From positions 1-8,257 of the forward strand of contig JAQVLH010000045.1 in assembly GCA_028704265.1 (NCBI GenBank): 8,257 nucleotides of DNA. Direction: 5' to 3'. Origin of the DNA: Candidatus Nanoarchaeia archaeon (GTDB lineage Archaea; Nanobdellota; Nanobdellia; Tiddalikarchaeales; Tiddalikarchaeaceae). The position numbers were made by a program, and so were the translations under genes. The notes below the pieces were generated by a model, which made no database searches, was not told the origin of the DNA, and saw only the letters and a list, made by a program, of their open reading frames with translations. Below are positions 1 through 5,915 of this stretch, piece after piece (within the stretch, counting starts at the first letter, position 1; each line of letters opens with the position of its first letter).

Positions 1-1281
1 TTTAATTCAATTTCAAATGCAGGGTATTCTCACAGAAGTGATAACATAACATTTACTGCATTATTTAGTTCTTTGTCCATTCCTAATTATTGCAAAATAA
101 ATCTTGGGGATTCATGGGAGTTTATGCAAACAGCTTCTAATTCGGCTTCATTTTCAAAAATTTTTCCGGTTGGAAATTATTCTATTGATTATCAGGTTTC
201 ATGCAACCTTATTAATGATTATACTGAATCTTCTCTTGCATCTTTTAATGTTGGAAATTTCGTGGATTATATTGAGCTTGAAGGGACTGGTTCTTATGAT
301 GAATATTTAAGCGCTTCAAGTTTTGATGTTTTTATGACTGAAAATAATGCGTACATTTTTTTCAGAAATGAATCAGGAATTTATTTAATGAACTCTTCAG
401 ATAACGGAAAAATTTTTAGCGCTCCCCTATTCATATTTAATTCATCAAATTACGACACTACCCAAAAATTATTCAAATATTATGCTGATGATATTAGTGC
501 ATATGTAATGTTTGGAAATGGCTCAGGGTTATGGCTTATAAATTATTCTCTTAATTCAGGAGGATTAGGATACACTAATTTTAATGTGGGTGATTTTTCA
601 AGCAGCAATATTTATTCTTTTGAAAAATCAGGAGATAACATTAATGTTGTTTATTCATTAGGTGACGGGATTTACCTTATTAATTCAAGCAATAACGGGG
701 CTGATTTTAGCTCGCCTTCACATGTTTATTCAAGTTCATATTTGAGTCCGCTTATTCATATAAAAAGTGTTAATAATTATGTTTATATAATTTTTAATTA
801 TATTAGCAGTGAAACAAGAAAATTGTATATAATTCAATCAAATGATTATGGCTTGACTTTTTCAGAGCCGGTGGAATTAGGCAGTGAAACTGAAAGAACA
901 TTATCTTTTGATGTGAATGAAGAATATATTCATCTTATTTATAGGCTTCAAAGCTCATCCGACTGGAATTATGTTAATTCAACACATTCAGAATTCAACA
1001 TTATTCCACAGTATTACATGACTTTTAACCCTGATTCAGTCAATCTAATCACTAATAATTCAGGAGTCTATATCTTTGATCATTTGCTTTATTCAGAATC
1101 ACATTACTCCAATAATAACGCAAGCTCTTTTGATATCAGCAAAATATCCAAGGAAGGATTAACAAGCGATGTTGTAAGGGCAAAAATAGTTGATGAGCAT
1201 ATGCTTGTTGTTTTGCAGAAAATAGATTCATCTTCAAGCGCCAAAATACAAGGTAATCTTTATTACACTTATGCTGAATGA
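1..1281 (+). CDS. Secreted/surface adhesin-like protein, C-terminal part (Ig-like domain plus beta-propeller-like repeats)
   Basis: The frame is open from base 1, so the start and any signal peptide lie outside the window; 426 codons are visible before TGA. The first part holds an Ig-like beta domain with Cys codons at 91 and 202, 37 residues apart. After it come repeats of about 50 residues, each with a core like SGIYLMNSSDNGKIFSAP. Clear cores begin near 367, 514, 661 and 817, with weaker ones near 943 and 1051. The core resembles the Asp-box/BNR turn of sialidase-type beta-propellers, though Trp is mostly replaced by Phe, and no catalytic Arg/Tyr set was recognised. The protein is rich in Asn, Ser, Tyr and N-x-S/T sequons, as expected for an exported glycoprotein. 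No C-terminal membrane anchor or sorting motif is visible. It is a paralogue of the protein starting at 6570. A role in adhesion or glycan binding is inferred only. Confidence 0.72.
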   Translation, partial: FNSISNAGYSHRSDNITFTALFSSLSIPNYCKINLGDSWEFMQTASNSASFSKIFPVGNYSIDYQVSCNLINDYTESSLASFNVGNFVDYIELEGTGSYDEYLSASSFDVFMTENNAYIFFRNESGIYLMNSSDNGKIFSAPLFIFNSSNYDTTQKLFKYYADDISAYVMFGNGSGLWLINYSLNSGGLGYTNFNVGDFSSSNIYSFEKSGDNINVVYSLGDGIYLINSSNNGADFSSPSHVYSSSYLSPLIHIKSVNNYVYIIFNYISSETRKLYIIQSNDYGLTFSEPVELGSETERTLSFDVNEEYIHLIYRLQSSSDWNYVNSTHSEFNIIPQYYMTFNPDSVNLITNNSGVYIFDHLLYSESHYSNNNASSFDISKISKEGLTSDVVRAKIVDEHMLVVLQKIDSSSSAKIQGNLYYTYAE

Positions 1282-1330
1282 TTATGTTTTCAAATTTTTA
1301 AATTTAATAAATTATTGCAGCAAATAAAAT

Positions 1331-1756
1331 TTAAATTAAATAAATCATTACAAAAAATAAAATAGTTGAGGTAAATAATAAAAAATAAGTGTGCCTTTTT
1401 CCTTCAAAACTCAAAGGATTCAATAAATCAATTAGTATATGCAGAGAGTAAAAAAATGCTGTTAAATAAATCCAAGAATAAGGTAAAGCTATTATTGCTA
1501 ATACTGGAAAAAGTGTTGAATGAAAAATAATGCTTCTTTGCTTTTTTTTGTGAAAATCGTTGTCAGGGCTTAATCCGAAATTAATAAATGATTTTGTTTT
1601 AATTCTTCCTCCGCTAAAAATAATAGCAATAATTAATCCTATTATTATATTTAAATAATTACTTAACAATTCATTAACTATTGAAGGAAATAATTTAAAA
1701 TAATAAAATACTATGAATACTATTCCTCCAATTATTTTATGTTCAATTCCTTTCAT
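1331..1756 (-). CDS. DUF457/YdjM-like membrane protein (putative metal-dependent hydrolase)
   Basis: A 141-residue, strongly hydrophobic protein with about four membrane segments (roughly residues 8-24, 34-49, 80-108 and 122-141). Its polar motifs match the spacing of the YdjM/DUF457 family, often annotated as membrane-bound metal-dependent hydrolases: an N-terminal His (H6), SPDND at 63-67, then R74 and HS at 79-80, and LHILIDLLNP at 105-114. The family typically shows PDID, THS and H..D.L.P at these places. Here PDND and FHS are slightly divergent. Its ATG overlaps the TGA of the upstream nreA gene (ATGA at 1753-1756 on the minus strand), so it is probably the second gene of an operon and translationally coupled. 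It ends convergently 49 bp from the left surface gene. The substrate is unknown. Family membership is fairly likely; the enzymatic role is not demonstrated even for most homologues. Confidence 0.62.
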   Translation of the reverse strand: MKGIEHKIIGGIVFIVFYYFKLFPSIVNELLSNYLNIIIGLIIAIIFSGGRIKTKSFINFGLSPDNDFHKKKQRSIIFHSTLFPVLAIIALPYSWIYLTAFFYSLHILIDLLNPLSFEGKRHTYFLLFTSTILFFVMIYLI

Positions 1757-2895
1757 AAAAATTGTCCCAAACTTTTTTGTGAAATAAATTTTTTAAACAA
1801 AATGCTTTTGTTAATTAATACTTGCTTGCATTCATTATCAAGCTTTTCAATTAATTCATTTTTGCTTTCAGTCATTATTCTATTTTTCATTGCATTTCTG
1901 CTGGCTTCTCTTACAACCCAAACTCCTAATGGGGCTAAATATTCTGGAGTTATTTTTCTGTAAACTATTATTCTTGCCTGTATTTTATTTTTTTGCAAAT
2001 ATTCTAATATTGCTAACCTGGATGCATAATAGCCTCCTGCAGTATCATACGCGTAATTTTTTCTTCCTCCATATTCTTCATAATCATGCATGAATTCTGA
2101 ACCGTCCATTGTTTCAAATAATTCAAAACCGAAAACAAAAGGCAAAAGAATAATAGTGTAATAATTTCCAAAAAGGCTTCCTTTTAATATTTGATAATTA
2201 TTAATAACTGGGAATTCTTTTATTTTAGCAATCATTTCTTTTCCAAGCAAATCATCAACAGCAGTAATACTCCATCTAGTTGGAACAACTCTTCTTTTCT
2301 TCTTTATTCCAAAAGCTCCGCTTGATAAGTATTTGGACAAATCATTTTCATTTATTCCTTTATTAAATAAAATATTTAAAGCATTATTTGCCTTTAAGTC
2401 AAAATCATAAAAGCGTTTGCTTACATGCTTGTCAATCTTAATATTTTCATTGATTGAAAATTTTGTCAGCTCGCTGCTTGGGCCCATAGTAGTTGAAACA
2501 AAATCAAAAGTTGATTTTGGCTTAGGAGTTTTAGCTAAATTAGCTTCAATTTCAACCGCTTTTTTTGATAATGCTATTTCTTGAATTTTTTCAAAAAAAG
2601 ACTTATTTGTTGAATTGCAATTTATAAGCAAGCTTCTTTTGTTAATAATTTGGTTAATATTTAAATTATCTTTGAAAAATTTCGGATTATCAAAATTGTT
2701 AGCATCAATTGCATTAAAAGGAAGGCTCATAATTCCAATTGAAACATTAGGATAGTTTGCTTTGCCAACAAATATTGAAGGGCTAGAACCAGAGAAATCT
2801 TTTTTGAATTCAAAGCTTTTGAAATTCATATTAAGCCATTTGCATTTTTTTTTGCAAAATCCCCTGCCTTTGCATTTAACGCATAAAGAATCCAT
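1753..2895 (-). CDS. nreA: NreA-type DNA repair protein with zinc-finger N-terminus and C-terminal PIP box
   Basis: A 380-residue protein matching the archaeal Nre family. It begins with a Cys cluster CVKCKGRGFCKKKC (C5, C8, C14, C18; CX2CX5CX3C), probably binding zinc. Next comes the family signature GSSPSIFVGKANYPNVSIG at about 35-53. The C-terminal half holds conserved-looking stretches such as TAGGYYASRLAILEYL and LAPLGVWVVREASRNAM. The last eight residues, QKSLGQFL (373-380), form a PCNA-interacting (PIP) box of Q-x-x-L-x-x-F-L type, where many archaeal Nre proteins carry one. Family knowledge: Haloferax NreA interacts with PCNA and mutants are sensitive to DNA damage such as mitomycin C; the biochemical activity is not well settled. 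The gene lies divergently to the glycosyltransferase with its own TATA-like element about 28 nt upstream of the ATG, and its stop overlaps the start of the next gene. Length is slightly shorter than haloarchaeal relatives. Confidence 0.9.
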   Translation of the reverse strand: MDSLCVKCKGRGFCKKKCKWLNMNFKSFEFKKDFSGSSPSIFVGKANYPNVSIGIMSLPFNAIDANNFDNPKFFKDNLNINQIINKRSLLINCNSTNKSFFEKIQEIALSKKAVEIEANLAKTPKPKSTFDFVSTTMGPSSELTKFSINENIKIDKHVSKRFYDFDLKANNALNILFNKGINENDLSKYLSSGAFGIKKKRRVVPTRWSITAVDDLLGKEMIAKIKEFPVINNYQILKGSLFGNYYTIILLPFVFGFELFETMDGSEFMHDYEEYGGRKNYAYDTAGGYYASRLAILEYLQKNKIQARIIVYRKITPEYLAPLGVWVVREASRNAMKNRIMTESKNELIEKLDNECKQVLINKSILFKKFISQKSLGQFL

Positions 2896-2896
2896 G

Positions 2897-2913
2897 GATT
2901 AATTAAATTAATC
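2897..2913. repeat. 17-bp interrupted palindrome at the nreA transcription start region
   Basis: GATTAATT-A-AATTAATC has perfect 8-bp arms around one central base and sits between the nreA TATA-like box and its ATG. Its place over the expected transcription start would suit a repressor operator, but an AT-only composition makes chance palindromes more likely. Confidence 0.35.
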
Positions 2914-2915
2914 AA

Positions 2916-2930
2916 TTATTTTAAAATATT
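2916..2930 (-). promoter_or_regulatory. TATA-like promoter element of nreA operon
   Basis: On the minus strand this reads AATATTTTAAAATAA, an archaeal TATA-like box centred about 28 nt before the nreA ATG. This places transcription start at or just before the start codon and fits a leaderless mRNA. No Shine-Dalgarno sequence precedes the ATG. Assigned by pattern and spacing only. Confidence 0.42.
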
Positions 2931-2937
2931 GGGCTAG

Positions 2938-2954
2938 TTTTTTTAAATTATAAA
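2938..2954 (+). promoter_or_regulatory. TATA-like promoter element of the GT8 gene
   Basis: TTTTTTTAAATTATAAA lies about 25 nt upstream of the ATG at 2970, back to back with the nreA promoter in a 74-bp divergent spacer. The distance predicts a leaderless or very short-leader transcript; there is no Shine-Dalgarno match before the ATG. Confidence 0.42.
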
Positions 2955-2969
2955 CTCATTGATTTTACT

Positions 2970-3830
2970 ATGGAAAATTGCCACATTTGCTATTGCGTTG
3001 ATAAGGGCTTTGAAAAATATGCCATTGCCTCAATAATATCAATGTTTTTGAATTCGAATATTAAGCCAAAAATCCACATAATACATAACAAATTTACTGA
3101 CAAAAAAAAGCTTAAATTGGCTGAAAAATTATTCAAAACAAAATTTAAATATTATTTGACTGATGACAAGTTATTTTACGGCCTGCCTGTTCTTGGAGGG
3201 TATTCTTCATATTACAGGATATTAATCCCTGAATTATTGCCTAAAAATATTGATAAAATATTATATCTTGATTGCGACACAATTGTTGAAAATGATTTGA
3301 CTGGCTTGTTTTCAATGGATTTAGCAAAACATGCCTTGGCCGCGGTTGAAGATGTTGTCACTCTTAAAAGCGATTTTAAAAATTTAAAAAAAAGGCTGAA
3401 AATTCCAAAAGACAAATCTTATTTTAATTCAGGAGTAATGATGTTTAACCTTGATTTTATGAGAGAAAATAATTCAGCAAAAAAAATAATATCATTCCTT
3501 CATAAAAATGTTGACAAGATAGTGATGCATGATCAGGATGGATTGAATGCAATATTATTTAATTATTGGATAAAATTGCCTGAAACTTATAATTATATAA
3601 TTAATGTTGACTTGATTTTTCCAAAAAACATTAATCCGAAAATCATTCATTTTGCAGGATTAAAGCCTGAAATGGTAAAAATACTCGCTCCAGGCAATAT
3701 TTATTGCAAAAAATATTACGAATATTTGGATTTAGCGAAGTATCCAAAAGAGGAAATTACTAGGGATGATATTAAAAAATTAATTAAACGATTGTACAAA
3801 ATATTATTTGAAACCGGATTTTTTTTTTAA
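2970..3830 (+). CDS. Family 8 glycosyltransferase (GT-A fold)
   Basis: A 286-residue cytosolic-looking enzyme without signal peptide or membrane segment. It opens with HICYCVDKGFEKYAIASIISM, the usual GT8 start for nucleotide-sugar binding. It then shows YSSYYRILIPELLP, the DxD motif in LYLDCDTIVEND (D101, D103), YFNSGVMMFNLD at 151-162, HDQDGLNA at 187-194, and IIHFAGLKP at 225-233. By analogy with LgtC-type enzymes, D101, D103 and H227 bind the catalytic metal. GT8 enzymes are retaining transferases that usually use UDP-glucose or UDP-galactose to extend lipid-linked or surface glycans; the donor and acceptor cannot be told here. The last 25 or so residues form a basic, amphipathic-looking tail ending GFFF, which might touch the membrane. 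It is transcribed alone, convergent with the small unknown gene 5 bp downstream. No other glycan-assembly gene is adjacent. Confidence 0.9.
   Translation: MENCHICYCVDKGFEKYAIASIISMFLNSNIKPKIHIIHNKFTDKKKLKLAEKLFKTKFKYYLTDDKLFYGLPVLGGYSSYYRILIPELLPKNIDKILYLDCDTIVENDLTGLFSMDLAKHALAAVEDVVTLKSDFKNLKKRLKIPKDKSYFNSGVMMFNLDFMRENNSAKKIISFLHKNVDKIVMHDQDGLNAILFNYWIKLPETYNYIINVDLIFPKNINPKIIHFAGLKPEMVKILAPGNIYCKKYYEYLDLAKYPKEEITRDDIKKLIKRLYKILFETGFFF
3819..3828 (+). terminator. T10 tract ending the GT8 gene
   Basis: Ten consecutive T cover the last three Phe codons and the first base of the TAA stop. Archaeal RNA polymerase terminates at such T-rich non-template tracts without needing a hairpin, so the coding end probably doubles as the termination signal. 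This would limit read-through into the opposing gene that ends at 3836. Confidence 0.4.
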
Positions 3831-3835
3831 AAATA

Positions 3836-4225
3836 TTATTTCATTCTTTCATTAAGAAAATCAATAGTTCTTAAAATATAACTTAAATCATTATTTTTCA
3901 GCGCTTTTGATTCCTCATAAATGTCATATTTGTGCAAACTGCCTATTCTTCCAACGCAAAATCCTTCATTTTTTAATTCTTCAAATTTTATTTTATTAAT
4001 AATAATCTCATATTTGTTTTCAGAAGAATTTAATATTGCATCTTCCATAAATGATTCATTTGAGTAATTTATTGAAAAATTAAATTCGCTTTTAATCCAT
4101 TTATTTTTTTTTAAATAAATGCTTCCTGAAACATTATCTTTTAATTTTTCAATTTCATCTTTTGAAAAAAAAATATAAATATTTGATTCAATACTTTCAG
4201 GATATAATTCTAAAAAAGCTTTCAT
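3836..4225 (-). CDS. Hypothetical 129-residue protein, no family recognised
   Basis: I do not recognise this protein. It starts MKAFLELYPESIESNIYIFF and has no membrane segment, signal peptide, zinc cluster or repeat. It reads as a small soluble alpha/beta protein: beta-like stretches near 14-20, 35-39, 48-54, 72-78 and 89-102, and helices near 22-30, 79-87 and a C-terminal helix (about 112-128, LSYILRTIDFLNERM). The single Cys (C90) lies in GFCVGRIG. Lys, Asn, Glu and Ser dominate, as in the neighbours. It is likely to be a real gene: it fills a gap exactly, ends 5 bp from the convergent GT8 stop, has a TATA-like element about 27 nt upstream, and has AAAAGGTAAT, a partial Shine-Dalgarno match, ending 3 nt before the ATG. 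It sits divergently from the deoxyhypusine synthase gene with a 125-bp spacer. No function is offered. Confidence 0.7.
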   Translation of the reverse strand: MKAFLELYPESIESNIYIFFSKDEIEKLKDNVSGSIYLKKNKWIKSEFNFSINYSNESFMEDAILNSSENKYEIIINKIKFEELKNEGFCVGRIGSLHKYDIYEESKALKNNDLSYILRTIDFLNERMK

Positions 4226-4240
4226 AATTACCTTTTTTTT

Positions 4241-4267
4241 AAAAGATTATTTTATTAAAAATCTTTT
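4241..4267. repeat. 8-bp inverted repeat in the divergent spacer
   Basis: AAAAGATT (4241-4248) and AATCTTTT (4260-4267) are perfect inverted arms with an 11-nt spacer. They overlap the TATA-like element of the minus-strand gene, so they could be either a regulator site or part of the promoter. Chance is plausible in such AT-rich DNA. Confidence 0.3.
4244..4258 (-). promoter_or_regulatory. TATA-like element of the hypothetical gene
   Basis: On the minus strand it reads TTTTAATAAAATAAT, centred about 27 nt before the ATG at 4225. A possible ribosome binding site (AAGGT at 4229-4233 on the minus strand) lies just before the ATG, so a short leader rather than a leaderless start is possible. Confidence 0.35.
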
Positions 4268-4271
4268 CAGT

Positions 4272-4298
4272 AGAGCTATTTTAAGATTTAAAGAGCTA
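4272..4298. repeat. Direct repeat AGAGCTA spaced 20 bp
   Basis: AGAGCTA occurs at 4272-4278 and again at 4292-4298, a start-to-start distance of 20 bp, close to two helical turns. It lies in the 125-bp spacer between two divergent genes, upstream of the deoxyhypusine synthase TATA-like element, where an activator or repressor could bind. It contains most of the few G and C bases in the spacer. Confidence 0.28.
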
Positions 4299-4315
4299 AA
4301 TTAAGTAATTCAAAA

Positions 4316-4325
4316 TTTTTTTAAA
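4316..4325 (+). promoter_or_regulatory. TATA-like promoter element of deoxyhypusine synthase gene
   Basis: TTTTTTTAAA is centred about 30 nt before the ATG at 4351 and is preceded by CAAAA, which could serve as a BRE-like purine stretch. A second AT box (TTTAATATAAA, 4329-4339) resembles the consensus better but is only about 17 nt from the ATG, which would put the transcription start inside the gene. No Shine-Dalgarno sequence is seen. Confidence 0.35.
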
Positions 4326-4350
4326 GACTTTAATATAAATAATTAATATT

Positions 4351-5271
4351 ATGAATGAAATTAAAGGATTCAAATATTCAGAAAATAAAAGTGTTAAAGA
4401 TTTAGTTAATAATTTTTCTAGCATTGGTTTTCAAGCCAGCCATATTAAGCAGGCTGTTGATATTATTAAAAAAATGAAAAAAGACAAAGCAACCATTATT
4501 TTAACTTTTACTAGCAATATGGTGTCTAGCGGTTTAAGAGAAATTTTTGCTGAACTTTGCAAATTAAAATTTGTTAATGCAATAGTAACTGGTGTTGGAA
4601 GCGTGGAAGAGGATTTAATGAAATCAAAAAAGCCATTTATTCTTGGAAGTTTTAATTTAAATGATAAAGAGCTGCATCAAACAGGAGTTAACAGAATTGG
4701 AAATATATTAGTTGAAAATTCTCATTATGAAGGATTAGAAGATAATTTATTACCTTTTTTTGAACACTTATTAAAAATGCAAAATGAAAAAGGCAAGATG
4801 TTAGGTCCTAGTGAAATAATTTTTGAATTAGGAAAAACAATTAATGATGAAAATTCTATTCTTCATTGGGCAAGTAAAAATAATATTCCTATTTTTTGTC
4901 CTGCAATACTTGACGGAGCATTCGGTTTGCAATTATATTATTTCAAGCAAGAGCATCCTGAGTTTGGAATAGATGTAACTGCTGACATGAAAGCTGAAGC
5001 GGATTTAATTCTTAATGCTGAAAAAACTGGCGGAATAATTCTTGGAGGAGGATTCGCCAAACATCATGCAATAGGTATGAATATTGTTAGGGAAGGTTTT
5101 GATTACGCAGTTTATGTTACAACTGCTGAGGCTTACGATGGTTCATTGTCTGGTGCCAGCACAAGCGAAGCAGTGTCTTGGAGTAAAATTAAAGAAGATG
5201 CTAATACAGTAGTAGTTCATTCAGATGCAACTATTGCTTTTCCATTAATATTCTTATCAATGTTTGAATAA
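4351..5271 (+). CDS. dys: Deoxyhypusine synthase (or close homologue with altered polyamine pocket)
   Basis: A 306-residue protein that aligns with human deoxyhypusine synthase at a constant offset of about 50 residues over the recalled motifs. Family role: NAD-dependent transfer of an aminobutyl group to a lysine of archaeal aIF5A, the first step towards hypusine. NAD-site features are kept: TSNMVSSGLR (54-63), SVEED (84-88, E87), D188 in FCPAILDG, the LGGG loop, TA at 258-259, D263 and DA at 292-293. The catalytic region is also kept: H238 in KHH, E273, W277 and the lysine nucleophile K279 in EAVSWSKI. Differences: Leu193 and Leu266 stand where human Asp243 and Asp316 bind spermidine, and TTAGG of the NAD loop reads TGVGS. 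The N-terminal ball-and-chain of the human enzyme is missing. aIF5A is not in the window. The fold and family are firm; donor specificity is open. It is convergent with ndk. Confidence 0.88.
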   Translation: MNEIKGFKYSENKSVKDLVNNFSSIGFQASHIKQAVDIIKKMKKDKATIILTFTSNMVSSGLREIFAELCKLKFVNAIVTGVGSVEEDLMKSKKPFILGSFNLNDKELHQTGVNRIGNILVENSHYEGLEDNLLPFFEHLLKMQNEKGKMLGPSEIIFELGKTINDENSILHWASKNNIPIFCPAILDGAFGLQLYYFKQEHPEFGIDVTADMKAEADLILNAEKTGGIILGGGFAKHHAIGMNIVREGFDYAVYVTTAEAYDGSLSGASTSEAVSWSKIKEDANTVVVHSDATIAFPLIFLSMFE

Positions 5272-5289
5272 AAAAAAATATTTTTTTTT
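5271..5289. terminator. Bidirectional A8/T9 terminator between dys and ndk
   Basis: The spacer reads A8-TA-T9 right after the dys stop codon. Read on the plus strand the T9 (5281-5289) would end the dys transcript; read on the minus strand the A run (5271-5278) becomes T8 and would end ndk. The segment is nearly self-complementary, so one short sequence can serve both converging genes. Confidence 0.5.
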
Positions 5290-5302
5290 AAAAATAAATA
5301 AT

Positions 5303-5326
5303 GAATGGAGATTACTCCATCCATTC
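5303..5326 (-). terminator. Small hairpin at the 3' end of ndk
   Basis: On the minus strand GAATGGA (from 5326) can pair with TCCATTC (ending 5303), and alternatively ATGGAG with CTCCAT around a 4-nt loop (5305-5320). It covers the last codons and stop of ndk and is followed about 25 nt later by the T8 run. It may help termination or protect the mRNA end; it may also be coincidental. Confidence 0.3.
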
Positions 5327-5791
5327 GTCTCCTGATCTTTTGTATGTGTACATATCTCTTGGGTCAAACCATAGCATGATTTCTCTTGATGCATCCTGTA
5401 TGTTTGAGCTTGCGTGAATAAGGTTACATACACTTTTTTTATTTTCATTTGCATGTTTAGTGCTAATGTGCGCGTAATCTCCTCTAATAGTTCCTGGAAG
5501 TGCGGTTTTTGGTTCAGTTGAGCCTACCATTTTTCTTACAACTTCTATTACATCATTTCCTTCTAATACCATTGCCATTACTGGTCCTGCAGTAATATAA
5601 GTTTCTAATCCGGAATAAAATGCTTTTTCTAAATGCTCTGAATAGTGCTTTTTGGAAAAGTCTTTGTCAATCCATTGCATCTTTGATGCAACTATTTTTA
5701 ACCCAGCGTTTTCGAATCTGGTAATAATATTTCCAATTATTCCTCTTAATACTCCGTCAGGTTTAATTAATACAAGTGTTTGTTCTATCAT
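5312..5791 (-). CDS. ndk: Nucleoside diphosphate kinase
   Basis: A 159-residue cytosolic enzyme that moves the gamma phosphate from one nucleoside triphosphate to any diphosphate through a phosphohistidine, balancing NTP and dNTP pools. The N-terminus EQTLVLIKPDGVLRGIIGNI is typical (K10, P11, D12). It keeps YSEHLEKAFYSGLETYITAG (50-69), GPVMAMVLEG, VGSTEPKTALPGTIRGDY (89-106), and the active-site segment NLIHASSN with H126. Two things differ from common NDKs. About ten extra residues (HISTKHANENKKSV region, 108-121) lie between GTIRGDY and the active His. The usual HGSD after the His reads HASS, keeping the hydrogen-bonding Ser but not Gly or Asp. The insert explains the length above the usual 140-155. 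The ATG lies about 30 nt from a TATA-like box, suggesting a leaderless transcript. It is convergent with dys and divergent from rpl15e. Confidence 0.95.
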   Translation of the reverse strand: MIEQTLVLIKPDGVLRGIIGNIITRFENAGLKIVASKMQWIDKDFSKKHYSEHLEKAFYSGLETYITAGPVMAMVLEGNDVIEVVRKMVGSTEPKTALPGTIRGDYAHISTKHANENKKSVCNLIHASSNIQDASREIMLWFDPRDMYTYKRSGDEWME

Positions 5792-5816
5792 AATTTAAAA
5801 GATTAAATTCCAAGCC

Positions 5817-5828
5817 TTAAAAATTTAA
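5817..5828 (-). promoter_or_regulatory. TATA-like promoter element of ndk
   Basis: On the minus strand it reads TTAAATTTTTAA, centred about 30 nt before the ndk ATG at 5791. There is no Shine-Dalgarno sequence in between, which fits a leaderless mRNA. Confidence 0.38.
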
Positions 5829-5840
5829 CTCTTAGAAAAC

Positions 5841-5849
5841 ATTTTTAAA
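5841..5849 (+). promoter_or_regulatory. TATA-like promoter element of rpl15e
   Basis: ATTTTTAAA is a good archaeal TATA candidate, but it lies over 80 nt before the ATG at 5928, implying a leader of about 50-60 nt. A second AT box at 5861-5870 (TTTTTAATAT) would shorten the leader to about 35 nt. Either way rpl15e, unlike most genes here, seems to have a 5' UTR. Confidence 0.35.
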
Positions 5850-5911
5850 CTAATTAGTTCTTTTTAATATTTGCCAGATGATAGATTAATTATCTTGAAT
5901 GGCAGTTAAAC

Positions 5912-5915
5912 GAGG
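5912..5915 (+). promoter_or_regulatory. Shine-Dalgarno-like site of rpl15e
   Basis: GAGG, within CGAGGAATGA, matches the core complementary to the archaeal 16S 3' end. The spacing of 12 nt to the ATG is long. It supports ribosome recruitment through a leader for this highly expressed gene. Confidence 0.35.

Noticed and set aside
73..75. TTG at 73 as a start for the left gene
   Set aside because: The reading frame is open to base 1 and the Ig-like domain that aligns with the right-hand protein begins before this point. There is no promoter or ribosome site, so the gene is simply cut by the window edge.
104..310. Plus-strand open frame within the left surface gene
   Set aside because: It is out of frame with the Ig-like domain coding sequence and is Leu/Ile-rich by composition only.
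1739..2093. Two plus-strand open frames (1739-1963 and 1890-2093) inside nreA
   Set aside because: They lie antisense to a well-recognised gene, encode low-complexity hydrophobic sequence and have no promoter or family match.
3212..3415. Minus-strand open frame inside the GT8 gene
   Set aside because: It is the antisense shadow of the conserved DxD region of the glycosyltransferase.
3819..3828. T10 tract as a phase-variation switch of the glycosyltransferase
   Set aside because: Slippage would only alter the last few residues after the catalytic domain, so it would not turn the enzyme on or off. A role in termination explains it better.
2970..4225. A glycan-biosynthesis cluster around the GT8 gene
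   Set aside because: Only one glycosyltransferase is present and its neighbours are repair, unknown and translation-related genes. No flippase, nucleotide-sugar enzyme or second transferase is seen.
5257..5454. Minus-strand open frame overlapping the end of ndk
   Set aside because: It covers the ndk coding end in another frame and runs into the A/T terminator tract; its sequence resembles no protein.
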